Under the pieces are notes generated by a model, which was not told the DNA's origin, did not search any database, and saw nothing but the letters and a program-made list of their open reading frames with translations. From Candidatus Acidiferrum typicum (GTDB lineage: Bacteria; Acidobacteriota; Terriglobia; Acidiferrales; UBA7541): a DNA stretch of 33,232 nucleotides. Made by a program: the position numbers and the translations under genes. The stretch covers positions 1 through 33,232 of the forward strand of contig JAOAPV010000109.1 of NCBI GenBank assembly GCA_025463055.1, written 5' to 3'. Shown here piece by piece: positions 17,614 to 25,162 of this stretch (position 1 is its first letter; every line of letters begins with the position of its first letter).

Positions 17614-18123
17614 ATGCCAAAACTCTCTCACTACGGAAAACGCGGCGAAGTGCAAATGGTCGACGTCTCCGCCAAGCAAGTAACCACGCGCACCGGCAAA
17701 GCCCATGCCTTCGTAAAAATGATCCCGCGCGTAGTCGCCGCCGTGCGCCACCTCAAGAATCCCAAGGGCAATCCCCTCGAAGTCGCGCGCATCGCCGGAA
17801 TTGCCGCCGCAAAACGCACCGCCGAGTGGATACCTCTTTGTCATCCTCTCCCTCTCACGCACATTGATGTGACTGCGGCGCTATGTGAAAATGGCGTTGA
17901 ACTTCAATCCACGGTAGTCGCGACCGCGCAAACCGGCGTGGAAATGGAAGCTCTGGTGGCGGTTACTGCCGCAGCCCTCACGGTCTACGACATGTGCAAA
18001 GCCTTGGATAAAGGCATGGAGATCACCGACGTCTACCTGGTTGAAAAAACCGGCGGAAAGAGCGGGGATTTTCGTCGCGAAGCGCGACCTAAGAAACGCG
18101 CGCCACGGGGCCCCAAGCGATGA
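17614..18123 (+). CDS. moaC: Cyclic pyranopterin monophosphate synthase
   Basis: MoaC, with MoaA, converts GTP via 3',8-cyclo-7,8-dihydro-GTP to cyclic pyranopterin monophosphate, the first molybdopterin intermediate. The 169-residue product shows [12 protein letters not shown] at the start, [26 protein letters not shown] with catalytic-site residues and [23 protein letters not shown], then [21 protein letters not shown]. The basic tail ([11 protein letters not shown]) is slightly longer than usual. Its stop TGA overlaps the ATG of the next gene as ATGA, so the following response regulator is probably translationally coupled to it. Confidence 0.96.
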   Translation: MPKLSHYGKRGEVQMVDVSAKQVTTRTGKAHAFVKMIPRVVAAVRHLKNPKGNPLEVARIAGIAAAKRTAEWIPLCHPLPLTHIDVTAALCENGVELQSTVVATAQTGVEMEALVAVTAAALTVYDMCKALDKGMEITDVYLVEKTGGKSGDFRREARPKKRAPRGPKR

Positions 18124-18881
18124 CCGGAGCGGCAGGGAAGACCACCGTCAAGCTGCTGCTCGTGGAAGACAATCCACTTGTTCTAGAGCTGGTCTTTCGC
18201 GGCATTGAACACGTCTGCGACGTAATGGTCGCGCACGATGGCGGAGACGCGCTGCTGAAAACCGTGGATGATCCTCCCGACGTAATCCTCTGCGACTACA
18301 AAATGCCCGGGCTCGACGGACGCCAGCTTTTTGACAAGCTGCGCAGCCGCGAGAAGACCAGGCACATTCCGTTTTTATTCATGGCCAGCCGCGCGGATAT
18401 CGAAGAGCGCCTGCGTCCTCTTGTCGATGGCGTGGAAGAGTTCATCGCCAAGCCATTCCTCGTAAAAGATCTTGTGCGCATCACCAAAAAAGTAGTGGAC
18501 CGCCTGCATCTCGAAAAAATGCAGAAGCAGGCCTCGCGCCCCGGCATTATTCAGGGCCGCCTGGAAGAAATGAGCATGACCGACCTGTTGCAGTCGCTCG
18601 AAATGGGACAGAAATCGTGCCGTCTCGTTGTTCGAAAAAACGGCGAACAGGGCGAGCTGTACTTTACCTCCGGCCAGTGCCACGACGCTAAGATGGGTAA
18701 AATCGAGGGCGACGACGCCGTCTACAAGGTGATTTTGTGGACCGAAGGCGAGTTTGAGATTGATTTCAACGCAGCTAATGCTTCTACACGGACAACCACC
18801 ACGAAGAACACCACCGGCCTGCTCATGGAAGCGATGCGGCTGATGGATGAATCCAGCCGCGACGCCGTCGAGACGCAGTAA
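18120..18881 (+). CDS. Response regulator with REC and DUF4388 (PatA-like) domains
   Basis: The 253-residue product has an N-terminal receiver domain (about 10-125): acidic pocket Glu16/Asp17 in LLLVEDNPLV, phosphoacceptor Asp59 in VILCDYKMPGLDG and conserved Lys110 in EEFIAKPF. The usual Thr/Ser before the beta-4 alanine appears to be Met87 (FLFMAS), a possible weakening of the phosphorylation switch. A C-terminal DUF4388 domain (about 140-230) follows: LEEMSMTDLLQSLEMGQKS, LVVRKNGEQGELYFTSGQ and DAVYKVILWTEGEFEI. There is no DNA-binding or enzymatic output domain, so it probably acts by protein contact. It overlaps moaC by four bases and is followed by mog after eight bases, an unusual position inside a cofactor cluster. 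No histidine kinase gene is adjacent. Confidence 0.88.
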   Translation: MTGAAGKTTVKLLLVEDNPLVLELVFRGIEHVCDVMVAHDGGDALLKTVDDPPDVILCDYKMPGLDGRQLFDKLRSREKTRHIPFLFMASRADIEERLRPLVDGVEEFIAKPFLVKDLVRITKKVVDRLHLEKMQKQASRPGIIQGRLEEMSMTDLLQSLEMGQKSCRLVVRKNGEQGELYFTSGQCHDAKMGKIEGDDAVYKVILWTEGEFEIDFNAANASTRTTTTKNTTGLLMEAMRLMDESSRDAVETQ

Positions 18882-18889
18882 TCCCGCCT

Positions 18890-19366
18890 ATGCGCGTCGC
18901 AGTGCTCACCATTAGTGATTCTGTCTCGCGAGGGGAACGCGAGGACTTTTCGGGCCCGGCCGTGGTTGCATTTTGCCGCGGTCTCAATTGGGAGATCGTG
19001 GAAACGGTGCGAGTATCGGACGATCTCGCCGCAGTTCGCGACCAATTGCGCGGGCTCGCCGATTCCGGGCGCCTCGATCTGATTCTCACCACCGGAGGAA
19101 CGGGAATCGGCCCACGTGACAACGCCCCGGAAGCGACGCAAGCCGTTGCGGAGCGTGTGATTCCTGGAATCGCAGAAGAAATGCGCCGCAAAGGCTTGGA
19201 GGAGACGCCGACGGCAGTTCTGTCGCGCGGCCTGGCCGCCACTCGCGGCAAAACTCTAATCGTAAATCTGCCGGGAAGCCCCAAGGGCGCGACAGAGTCG
19301 ATCGAAGCCGTAGCGCATCTGCTCCCGCACGCCGTTCACGTTTTGCACGGCGCCCGTCACGATTAA
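18890..19366 (+). CDS. mog: Molybdopterin adenylyltransferase (MogA/MoaB family)
   Basis: The enzyme adenylylates molybdopterin before molybdenum insertion by MoeA. The 158-residue single-domain product has VAVLTISDSVSRGEREDFSG at the N-terminus, the central LILTTGGTGIGPRDNAPEAT loop with the conserved catalytic Asp, and IVNLPGSPKGATESIEAV near the C-terminus. The Pro-Arg-Asp after TGIG is the typical binding loop. MogA and MoaB cannot be separated by these motifs alone. Presence of moeA and moaC in the same cluster supports a cofactor role. The spacing of eight bases after the regulator gene indicates the same transcript. Confidence 0.92.
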   Translation: MRVAVLTISDSVSRGEREDFSGPAVVAFCRGLNWEIVETVRVSDDLAAVRDQLRGLADSGRLDLILTTGGTGIGPRDNAPEATQAVAERVIPGIAEEMRRKGLEETPTAVLSRGLAATRGKTLIVNLPGSPKGATESIEAVAHLLPHAVHVLHGARHD

Positions 19367-19458
19367 TTTTTGGAGTGCGGCGGACTGTTTACCCCGATCT
19401 TCGAGGGCCGCCGCTTTACGGCCGTAGCGCTAGGACCATCCGGCTTATGAGCAAAATC

Positions 19459-20445
19459 CTAGAGTATGTCGTCGACCGCGATGAGCTCTCGCTCATCCTG
19501 CGTCGACCACTGCGGAACAGAAACGAGCGTCATCTTGTAGTGCAGCCGGATAATGGCAAGCCCAAGAAAAAAGACGCTGTGGTCGGTGCGCAGCACGCCT
19601 TCCGCATCCACGTATACGTGGAAAAGTTCGCGTAGCGAGCGAACGTGTCGCACGATGTAATGATCGGGCCCGCCGTCAATCATGCGATAAAAGCCGGTGC
19701 GGCCAAACGCCGACCCGGAAGAGACAAGCCCAAACGAACCATCCTCATGCGCTACGGGATTCAGATAAACATTCGCGCTGCCACGGCAGGGAAACGTGAC
19801 CTTAACGCACGGCCCCGTTTCGTCTGGCAGTTGCGTGGCGGAATAAAGACCGGCGTAAATCACGCGACCGGAAGATTTCAGGCGCCGTAGCCAGCCAGTG
19901 TTCACAATGCGGTCCGATATCGGCTCCACGAGCTGCACCACTTCGCTGGTCATTCCCTTGGCTACTTCCAGCGACGAAATTGGAAAATTCAACTGGTCCA
20001 TGCGACGGCTGATGAACTCCACCAGGAGCCATAGAAAGAAGCGGCCGGTCAGCGAGACTTCGCTCCATACGTCGAGCTGGTACTCCGCGGCATGCTCGTA
20101 GAAATGGCGGATGTCCGGATGCACGCCATCGGGATTGAAATTCGGCCCGCGCAGAAGATTAAAGTTTTCGAGGAGTCCGGCGTGCGGCGGGGTGCGGATG
20201 AGCAGACCTTCGGCCCGTGCCACGCGCTCGTAAATGCCCGTGCCGATGCGCTCTCTGCCGCCCAGTGGACCTGCAAGCCAGGGAGCGTCGCCCTTGCGCA
20301 CCAGCTTGCCGGTGAGCTGCACCCAAAGGTGAATTCCGCCTTCGAGGCAAAACGAAATCAATCCGTGCAGGGCACCGGCCAATCCTGAGGGAGGCGAGGC
20401 GCAGTCGTCCACCGCGGTTAACGTCGAATTTTGGAGCTGGGCCAT
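19459..20445 (-). CDS. Conserved-looking protein of unknown function, 328 residues
   Basis: I do not recognise this family. The ATG at 20445 is used; a TTG at 20499 would add 18 residues. No good ribosome binding site is seen for either. The sequence looks like a real globular protein: an N-terminal part ending GGRERIGTGIYERVARAEGL, a central helical part with an amphipathic or membrane-associated stretch LTGRFFLWLLVEFISRR, and a C-terminal beta-rich part with YAGLYSATQLPDETGPCVKV, FPCRGSANVYLNPV and GRTGFYRMIDGG, closing with a helical segment. There is no signal peptide, no P-loop and no clear catalytic motif. It stands alone between mog and a hydrolase gene. Confidence 0.75.
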   Translation of the reverse strand: MAQLQNSTLTAVDDCASPPSGLAGALHGLISFCLEGGIHLWVQLTGKLVRKGDAPWLAGPLGGRERIGTGIYERVARAEGLLIRTPPHAGLLENFNLLRGPNFNPDGVHPDIRHFYEHAAEYQLDVWSEVSLTGRFFLWLLVEFISRRMDQLNFPISSLEVAKGMTSEVVQLVEPISDRIVNTGWLRRLKSSGRVIYAGLYSATQLPDETGPCVKVTFPCRGSANVYLNPVAHEDGSFGLVSSGSAFGRTGFYRMIDGGPDHYIVRHVRSLRELFHVYVDAEGVLRTDHSVFFLGLAIIRLHYKMTLVSVPQWSTQDERELIAVDDIL

Positions 20446-20539
20446 TTCGCTTAATTCCCATTGTGTCACTCCAAAATGCCCACGGGGCAGGCCACGCAAC
20501 AGCGTGTGTCGGCTGTATCAACTGGTTTTGCCGGCGGTG

Positions 20540-22357
20540 TTAGCGCTTCGTTTCAGTGGGTATTATGGGCAGTTCAATGCGCGAGCGATGATCTGGCTCG
20601 TGATAAATCCGGACATGTGCAGGGCACATTTTTGACGAAACGATTTCCGATTCGCCGCTCTGCAGATTGCGAGAGAAGTGCGGGGAGAAGGCGCCAGAAA
20701 TCTGAATGCGAATCTGATGCCCGGCGCGAAAAACATTGCTGGTCAGCATGTGGTCGAGCGTGAGCTTGTAGATCTCGCCGGGTTTAAGCAATTCGGGTTG
20801 CGGCTTTTCATTGCGGTAGCTCGCCCGCAGCACGTCCAATCCGGGGCTCATGAGGTTGAATGCGGTACCGTCCGGCGCGACATCGAGGAGCCGCACCCAC
20901 AAATCGACGTCGGGCACATCGGCGGAAATATAGATTTCAGCGCGAATCGGTCCGGTCACTTCTGTATCGGCCTGCAGTGGGTCGCTATCGTATACAAGAA
21001 CGTCTTTGCGTCCGGCTAAAGCCCGATAATCATGAGCGCCGTATGCGGTGTGCGGATCGGTGACCGGGTGCGCAGGGTCGGAGTGGAATTCGTTGTAGCT
21101 CCCGGGTTTATCTGGTGCTGTTTGGTTTAACCGGGCGAACCGGGCGGAGTTCGATTCGCTCCGCAAGTAGTAGGTCTTCGCGTCAGCGTGCGGGATCGGC
21201 CACGCATTCTCGTCGCGCCATAAATTCCTTCCCATAACAAAGAGACGTACCGGCTTCTCGCGTTCAACGCCGTTCTCGATGCCGCGCACGTAGCGATCCA
21301 TCCAGCGCAGGATGATCTCGTCGTAATCGATTGCGGAGCTCGCGCCAAATTCGCGCTCGCCCGCGCGCGTTTTTTCCTGGCCGCCGTGCGTCCAGGGACC
21401 AATGATCGTGCGCGTCCGCGGATCCTTCTCGCCTTTGCGGGTTGCGAGCAAGCCATTGAAATTTGTGGTCGCGCCATCAGGGCCGTACGCTTCGTCATAC
21501 CAGCCGGAAAGATTCAGCACCGCGGCGTGCACGCGATCGTATTTCTTGCGCAGCTCCGCCCATTCCCACCATGAATCGGCGGGCGGATGCGCGAGCCATT
21601 CATAGTAAAAAGGCGCGACATCCTTCAAGTCCGGCAAGTCGCGCAGCGGTAAAAGCGATTGCAGGCGCACATGCTCGCGCTTCCATGTTTCCTCAGCTTC
21701 TTCGTAGCTCCGTGGACCGGCAAGATTCTTGTGCTTGCGAATATCCGGCGCGATGTTTACCGAAATCCATTCCAGCCACGAACCATCGAACACCCCGCCG
21801 GAATAAAAGAAATTGCGCGGCGTGGAAAAGGTCATGGCCGGCACCATGGCTTTCAGGTGCGGTGGATTTTCCACCGCGGCTAGCCATTGCACCGCGCCGG
21901 GGTAGGAGAGTCCGAAGGTGCCGACGTTGCCATCGCACCAGGGCTGCTTTGCGGTCCATTCGATGGTGTCATAGCCGTCGCGGCCCTCGTTCTGATATGC
22001 GACGAAGTCGCCATCGGAGGCGTAGCGTCCGCGCACGTCTTGCACGACTACTGCGTAACCGCGCGCGACCGCTTTCTCGAACGTTTTGTATTCCTTCAGC
22101 GCAGAGTGCTTGCCGTATGGCGTTCGGTAAATCAGGGCAGGGAACTTGCCTTCCGCGCTTGGAAGGAGGATGTCGGCGCGCAACATAACGCCATCGCGCA
22201 TTGGCACGCTCACATTGGCTTTGTGTTGCGCACCGTTCGCGGGTGACTGCGTTTCCTGCGAGTCGAGCATCGGCGCGCTGAGTAGCAGTACGAATAGCGC
22301 AAAAAACGCTGAACTGTGAATTTTTGCGGAATTTGTCGTATCTAATGAACTTTTCAT
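20540..22357 (-). CDS. Secreted CocE/NonD-family alpha/beta hydrolase (X-Pro dipeptidyl-peptidase type)
   Basis: This 605-residue product has a signal peptide (hydrophobic SSAFFALFVLLLSAPML, residues 15-31), so it acts outside the cytoplasm. The catalytic triad of the CocE/S15 group is visible: Ser151 in GTFGLSYPGAVQW, Asp287 in LNLSGWYDEAY and His323 in IIGPWTHGG. Other family marks are VPMRDGVMLRADILLP, PYGK, VQDVRGRYASDGDF, a helical cap (about 190-270), and the C-terminal jelly-roll (ITGPIRAEIYISADVPDVDLW-type region and RAGHQIRIQISGAFSPHF). Substrates in this family range from X-Pro peptides to glutaryl-7-ACA and cocaine esters, so the substrate here is unknown. No other peptide-degradation gene is adjacent. 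Confidence 0.88.
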   Translation of the reverse strand: MKSSLDTTNSAKIHSSAFFALFVLLLSAPMLDSQETQSPANGAQHKANVSVPMRDGVMLRADILLPSAEGKFPALIYRTPYGKHSALKEYKTFEKAVARGYAVVVQDVRGRYASDGDFVAYQNEGRDGYDTIEWTAKQPWCDGNVGTFGLSYPGAVQWLAAVENPPHLKAMVPAMTFSTPRNFFYSGGVFDGSWLEWISVNIAPDIRKHKNLAGPRSYEEAEETWKREHVRLQSLLPLRDLPDLKDVAPFYYEWLAHPPADSWWEWAELRKKYDRVHAAVLNLSGWYDEAYGPDGATTNFNGLLATRKGEKDPRTRTIIGPWTHGGQEKTRAGEREFGASSAIDYDEIILRWMDRYVRGIENGVEREKPVRLFVMGRNLWRDENAWPIPHADAKTYYLRSESNSARFARLNQTAPDKPGSYNEFHSDPAHPVTDPHTAYGAHDYRALAGRKDVLVYDSDPLQADTEVTGPIRAEIYISADVPDVDLWVRLLDVAPDGTAFNLMSPGLDVLRASYRNEKPQPELLKPGEIYKLTLDHMLTSNVFRAGHQIRIQISGAFSPHFSRNLQSGESEIVSSKMCPAHVRIYHEPDHRSRIELPIIPTETKR

Positions 22358-22435
22358 TGGTGGACTATTCTACTTGAACGGCCACCTCCAAACGGAGTTG
22401 ACGCACCCGCTTGCGTCGTCAACAATGCTTGGTCT

Positions 22436-23263
22436 ATGTCACAGAAACTTGCAGGCAAGAGGCTGGCGGTATTGGGGACGGGGAAGCTGGGCGGGATTCT
22501 GCTGCGCGCGTATCTGAAGCAGGGTCTGTTCGATGCTGCGCGGGTAACCGCGACGGTGAAGCACGCGGAAAAAGCGGCGACGTTGGCGAAGGAACTCGGC
22601 GTGGCGGTGACCACGGACAATCGCAAGGCCGTGCATGGCGCCGATATCGTCCTGCTGGGCGTGAAGCCGCAGGTTGTCGGCGACGTGCTGAAGGAGATTG
22701 CTTCGGAGTTGAGCGAGAAAACGCTCGTGATTTCCGTGGCGGCGTCGGTGCCGACCAACTACATCCAGCAGCATGCCGGAGGGAAAGTTCCCGTGATTCG
22801 CGCCATGCCGAATACTCCGAGCGCGGTCGGCTGCGGCATGACTGGGATTTGCCCCGGGTCGCACGCCGCGGCGCAACATTTGGAGATTGCGCAAACGATG
22901 TTCGATGCCGTCGGACGCACGGTGGTGGTCGACGAAAAAAATATGGACGCGGTTACCGGCCTTTCCGCCAGCGGGCCGGCGTTTGTGTACATCATCCTCG
23001 AATCGCTCGCCGAAGCCGGCGTGAAAGTAGGCCTGCCGCGCGATGTATCCACGTTGCTCGCAGCGCAAACAATGAAGGGCGCGGCCAGCGTCGTACTCGA
23101 AACCGGCGATCATCCTGCGCTGCTGAAAGACGCCGTGACCACGCCCGCAGGCTGTACGATCGACGGCATCCTCGAACTCGAAGAAGGGAAGCTGCGCGTC
23201 ACGCTAATCAAGGCCGTAGTGAAGGCCACACACCGCGCAGGCGAACTGCTGTTCGAGAAATAA
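22436..23263 (+). CDS. proC: Pyrroline-5-carboxylate reductase
   Basis: ProC reduces pyrroline-5-carboxylate to L-proline with NAD(P)H, the last step of proline synthesis. The 275-residue product has the Rossmann loop LAVLGTGKLGGILL near the N-terminus (family GxGxMG, here with Leu), LLGVKPQVVGDVL, ISVAASVP, IRAMPNTPSAVGCGMT, and the C-terminal dimerisation and active-site part GLSASGPAFVYIILESLAEAGVKVGLPRD, broken here only by family-typical variation, plus KDAVTTPAGCTIDGILELE. The start ATG at 22436 lacks a strong Shine-Dalgarno sequence. The atpZ-type gene follows after 25 bases, so proC may lead into the atp transcript. Confidence 0.95.
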   Translation: MSQKLAGKRLAVLGTGKLGGILLRAYLKQGLFDAARVTATVKHAEKAATLAKELGVAVTTDNRKAVHGADIVLLGVKPQVVGDVLKEIASELSEKTLVISVAASVPTNYIQQHAGGKVPVIRAMPNTPSAVGCGMTGICPGSHAAAQHLEIAQTMFDAVGRTVVVDEKNMDAVTGLSASGPAFVYIILESLAEAGVKVGLPRDVSTLLAAQTMKGAASVVLETGDHPALLKDAVTTPAGCTIDGILELEEGKLRVTLIKAVVKATHRAGELLFEK

Positions 23264-23288
23264 AAACCATCTGAGGCAAGATATTCCT

Positions 23289-23549
23289 ATGGCTTTGGAC
23301 GAAGCGCCGAAGAGCAGCGAGCCGAAAACGCCGGAGCTGGCGAAGGCGAAGAAGTATTCTTCGCAGACGGCGCTGGCGATGGAGTTGCCGTTTACGATTG
23401 TTGGGGCGGTGCTGTTGGGTGGGGTACTGGGATATTTTCTGGATCATTGGCTGCACACGAAAGTGATTTTCACGCTCGTGTTGGGCGGACTGGGATTTGC
23501 CGGCGGGTTGAAAGAAGTCTTGCGGCGTTTGGCGCAGAGCGACAGTTGA
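23289..23549 (+). CDS. AtpZ-type ATP synthase-associated membrane protein
   Basis: This 86-residue protein has a charged N-terminus (residues 1-25, rich in Lys, Glu and Pro) and two transmembrane helices, about 34-52 (LPFTIVGAVLLGGVLGYFLD) and 58-76 (VIFTLVLGGLGFAGGLKEV). The two-helix hairpin with GYFLD after helix one is the AtpZ/AtpI-like pattern (often annotated as F0F1-ATPase subunit, putative Ca2+/Mg2+ transporter). Such proteins help Fo assembly or Mg2+ supply; their exact role is debated. It lies first in the run of Fo genes. Confidence 0.85.
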   Translation: MALDEAPKSSEPKTPELAKAKKYSSQTALAMELPFTIVGAVLLGGVLGYFLDHWLHTKVIFTLVLGGLGFAGGLKEVLRRLAQSDS

Positions 23550-23554
23550 GTTGC

Positions 23555-23604
23555 GGCGCTCGTAAAGTCAAAAGCGCCCGCGAAAGTCCGCGGCCGCTAC
23601 AGGT
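23555..23604. repeat. REP-like palindromic intergenic repeat
   Basis: Between atpZ and atpI there is a nested palindrome, GGCGCT / AGCGCC, then CGCGAAAGTCCGCG. The segment GCGCCCGC-N9-CGGCCGCTAC (23574-23601 region) recurs with the same flanks inside the 3' coding end of nuoM (27668-27700), so it is a dispersed repeat rather than a local hairpin. Confidence 0.6.
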
Positions 23605-23744
23605 GCTAGTTCATCACGATTGCTCCCGATATAACGAATCGTTCCAATGTTGACGCTGCGTCTCGCACCGAGCGGCGGATTGCTTGGCTTACGCTGGCGT
23701 TCGGTGTTGCGGCCGGCGCGGCCGCGGCGATTGCTGTAAGCACG

Positions 23745-24041
23745 ATGTGGGCTGCCGGCTTGCTGATTGGGGCAGTGCTCGCTTGGCTGAATTTTCGGTG
23801 GCTGCGGCGGGGGTTGGACGCGCTGGTGGCGGCTTCGACGGCGCAGGCTGGGGTGGAGAAGCCTCGCGTGCCGCTCGGATCGTATTTTGGCGCGGTGTTC
23901 CGCTACGGCTTGATAGCCCTGATTGTGTATGTTATTTTTAAACTTCTTAAGGTTCCCCTTGCTAGCATGGTAGTGGGAATGTGCGCTTTGGCAGCTGCGG
24001 CGGTTGCCGCAAGTGTGTATGAACTGTTTCAATCGGAATGA
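23745..24041 (+). CDS. atpI: ATP synthase subunit I-like membrane protein; start unclear
   Basis: The visible ATG-started frame gives 98 residues with membrane helices AAGLLIGAVLAWLNFRWL, YGLIALIVYVIFKLL and SMVVGMCALAAAAVAASVY. The motif WLNFRWLRRGLDAL after a helix is typical of ATP synthase I (AtpI). The same frame is open back to 23610 and codes for another hydrophobic helix (RRIAWLTLAFGVAAGAAAAI), which would be the expected first helix, but no ATG, GTG or TTG precedes it. Candidates are an ATT at 23619, ATC at 23613, or a mutated ATG. The true protein is probably about 140 residues. AtpI aids c-ring assembly. The gene lies between two repeat-filled gaps in the Fo cluster. Confidence 0.7.
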   Translation: MWAAGLLIGAVLAWLNFRWLRRGLDALVAASTAQAGVEKPRVPLGSYFGAVFRYGLIALIVYVIFKLLKVPLASMVVGMCALAAAAVAASVYELFQSE

Positions 24042-24076
24042 TTTGCTGACGTGGTGGCAGTAAGAAATTCTCTTCA

Positions 24077-24144
24077 GGGGCTAAAGCCCGTTAAAGCAAG
24101 GGTGATGTCGGAGCTAAAGCCTGTCTGACGCAGGCAGGCTCCGA
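24077..24144. repeat. Paired REP-like palindromes between atpI and atpB
   Basis: A short palindrome GGGCTAAAGCCC (24078-24089) is followed by a longer hairpin at 24108-24144: outer stem TCGGAGC / GCTCCGA, inner stem GCCTG / CAGGC. Both contain the core GCTAAAGC, also found in the atpB-atpE gap at 25058. This marks a repeat family. Confidence 0.65.
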
Positions 24145-24172
24145 CCGCCAACGTAGCGGAGAGTGAAAGCGG

Positions 24173-24991
24173 ATGGGAGAGCACGCAAGCTGGATTACTG
24201 AGTTCGTGAATCGCTACCTGGGCGGGGCTACGCTGGCTCTGCTTTCTGCGTTGCACATTCGTCCCGATAATCCCAAACTGCCGATTCCGGAACACGTTGT
24301 GATGGCCTTAATGGTGCTCGTAGTCGGCACTTTGCTGGCACTTTGGGTACGGTCGCGCTTGTCGGTTGAGCGGCCGGGTGCCTCGCAGCAAGTTGCCGAG
24401 TTATTGCTTACCAATCCGCTGGGCTTCGGCATCACCGATGTTCTGGAAGAGAACGCGGGGCATCACTGGGAACGCTATGTGCCGATGGTAGGCAGCGTGG
24501 CGCTGTTCATCCTGATCGGCAATCTTTTTGGCGTCTTTCCGTTTCTCACCGCTCCCACGTCCGCAGTAACTGTGCCCTTGGCGTGCGCCATCATTGTTTT
24601 TCTGTACTTCAACTGGCAGGGCATTCGCCATCATGGCCCGTTGGGCTACGTGAAGACATTTACGGGTGGCCTAGATTGGTGGTTGGTTCCGCTGATCTTT
24701 CCCGTCGAAATCCTTAGCACGACAGCGCGTCTGCTCTCGCTCACTGTGCGTCTTTGGGCGAACATTTTTGCCAGCGATATGATTTACGGGTTGTTTCTGG
24801 GATTGTTCGCCGGGCCGGCTGTGTGGGGTTGGGAGAAGTCTCCGGTGTTAGGCGTGATTCTCGGCATTCTGCCAGCTCTGATTCCCATCGCGTTCATCGG
24901 ACTGCACATTTTTGTGTCGGTGATACAGACCTACGTTTTTACCATCTTGCCGGCCGTTTACATCGGATTGGCGACGGCGGACGAGCATTAG
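24173..24991 (+). CDS. atpB: ATP synthase Fo subunit a
   Basis: Subunit a forms the two half-channels that carry ions to and from the c-ring in the membrane. The 272-residue product has the essential arginine Arg193 in LLSLTVRLWANIFASDMIYG and preceding motif GNLFGVFPFLTAPT, plus the C-terminal helices LGILPALIPIAFIGLHIFV and IQTYVFTILPAVYIGLA, where the Gln matches the conserved channel glutamine. Five or more membrane helices are evident. The start ATG at 24173 is preceded by GCGGAGAGTGAAAGCGG; GGAG lies 11 bases upstream. Only Fo genes are here, so F1 and subunit b genes must be elsewhere. Confidence 0.95.
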   Translation: MGEHASWITEFVNRYLGGATLALLSALHIRPDNPKLPIPEHVVMALMVLVVGTLLALWVRSRLSVERPGASQQVAELLLTNPLGFGITDVLEENAGHHWERYVPMVGSVALFILIGNLFGVFPFLTAPTSAVTVPLACAIIVFLYFNWQGIRHHGPLGYVKTFTGGLDWWLVPLIFPVEILSTTARLLSLTVRLWANIFASDMIYGLFLGLFAGPAVWGWEKSPVLGVILGILPALIPIAFIGLHIFVSVIQTYVFTILPAVYIGLATADEH

Positions 24992-25029
24992 GTAATTGCG
25001 AGCCGAAGATGAGTCATCGTCATGGCGAT

Positions 25030-25079
25030 GGCCTTCTCGCTCCGCTCGCTGGGACGCGCTAAAGCACGCCCCTACAACG
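25030..25079. repeat. REP-like repeat between atpB and atpE
   Basis: The segment contains TCGCTCCGCTCGCTGGGA followed by CGCGCTAAAGCACGCCCC. The GCTAAAGC core is shared with two copies at 24080 and 24113. The TCGCTCCGCTCGCTGGGA part resembles the CTCGCTTTGCTCGGGAT palindrome at 27601 in the nuoM end. Confidence 0.5.
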
Positions 25080-25162
25080 TCTTTGTTGGCCGTTTCAGTG
25101 TGAGCCCGGCTGCACGGTGTCCGGGAACCACCTCCTGGCGGCAATTCACGAGGAGGAAGTAC

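Noticed and set aside
22411-23274. A 287-codon plus-strand ORF over proC
   Set aside because: It is a shadow of proC in another frame; the translation is Arg/Gly-rich and low in complexity, while the proC frame has all family motifs.
25022-25162. Longer AtpE start at 25022
   Set aside because: It would translate the REP-like repeat; the ATG at 25163 has a strong AGGAGGA site and begins a proper signal sequence.
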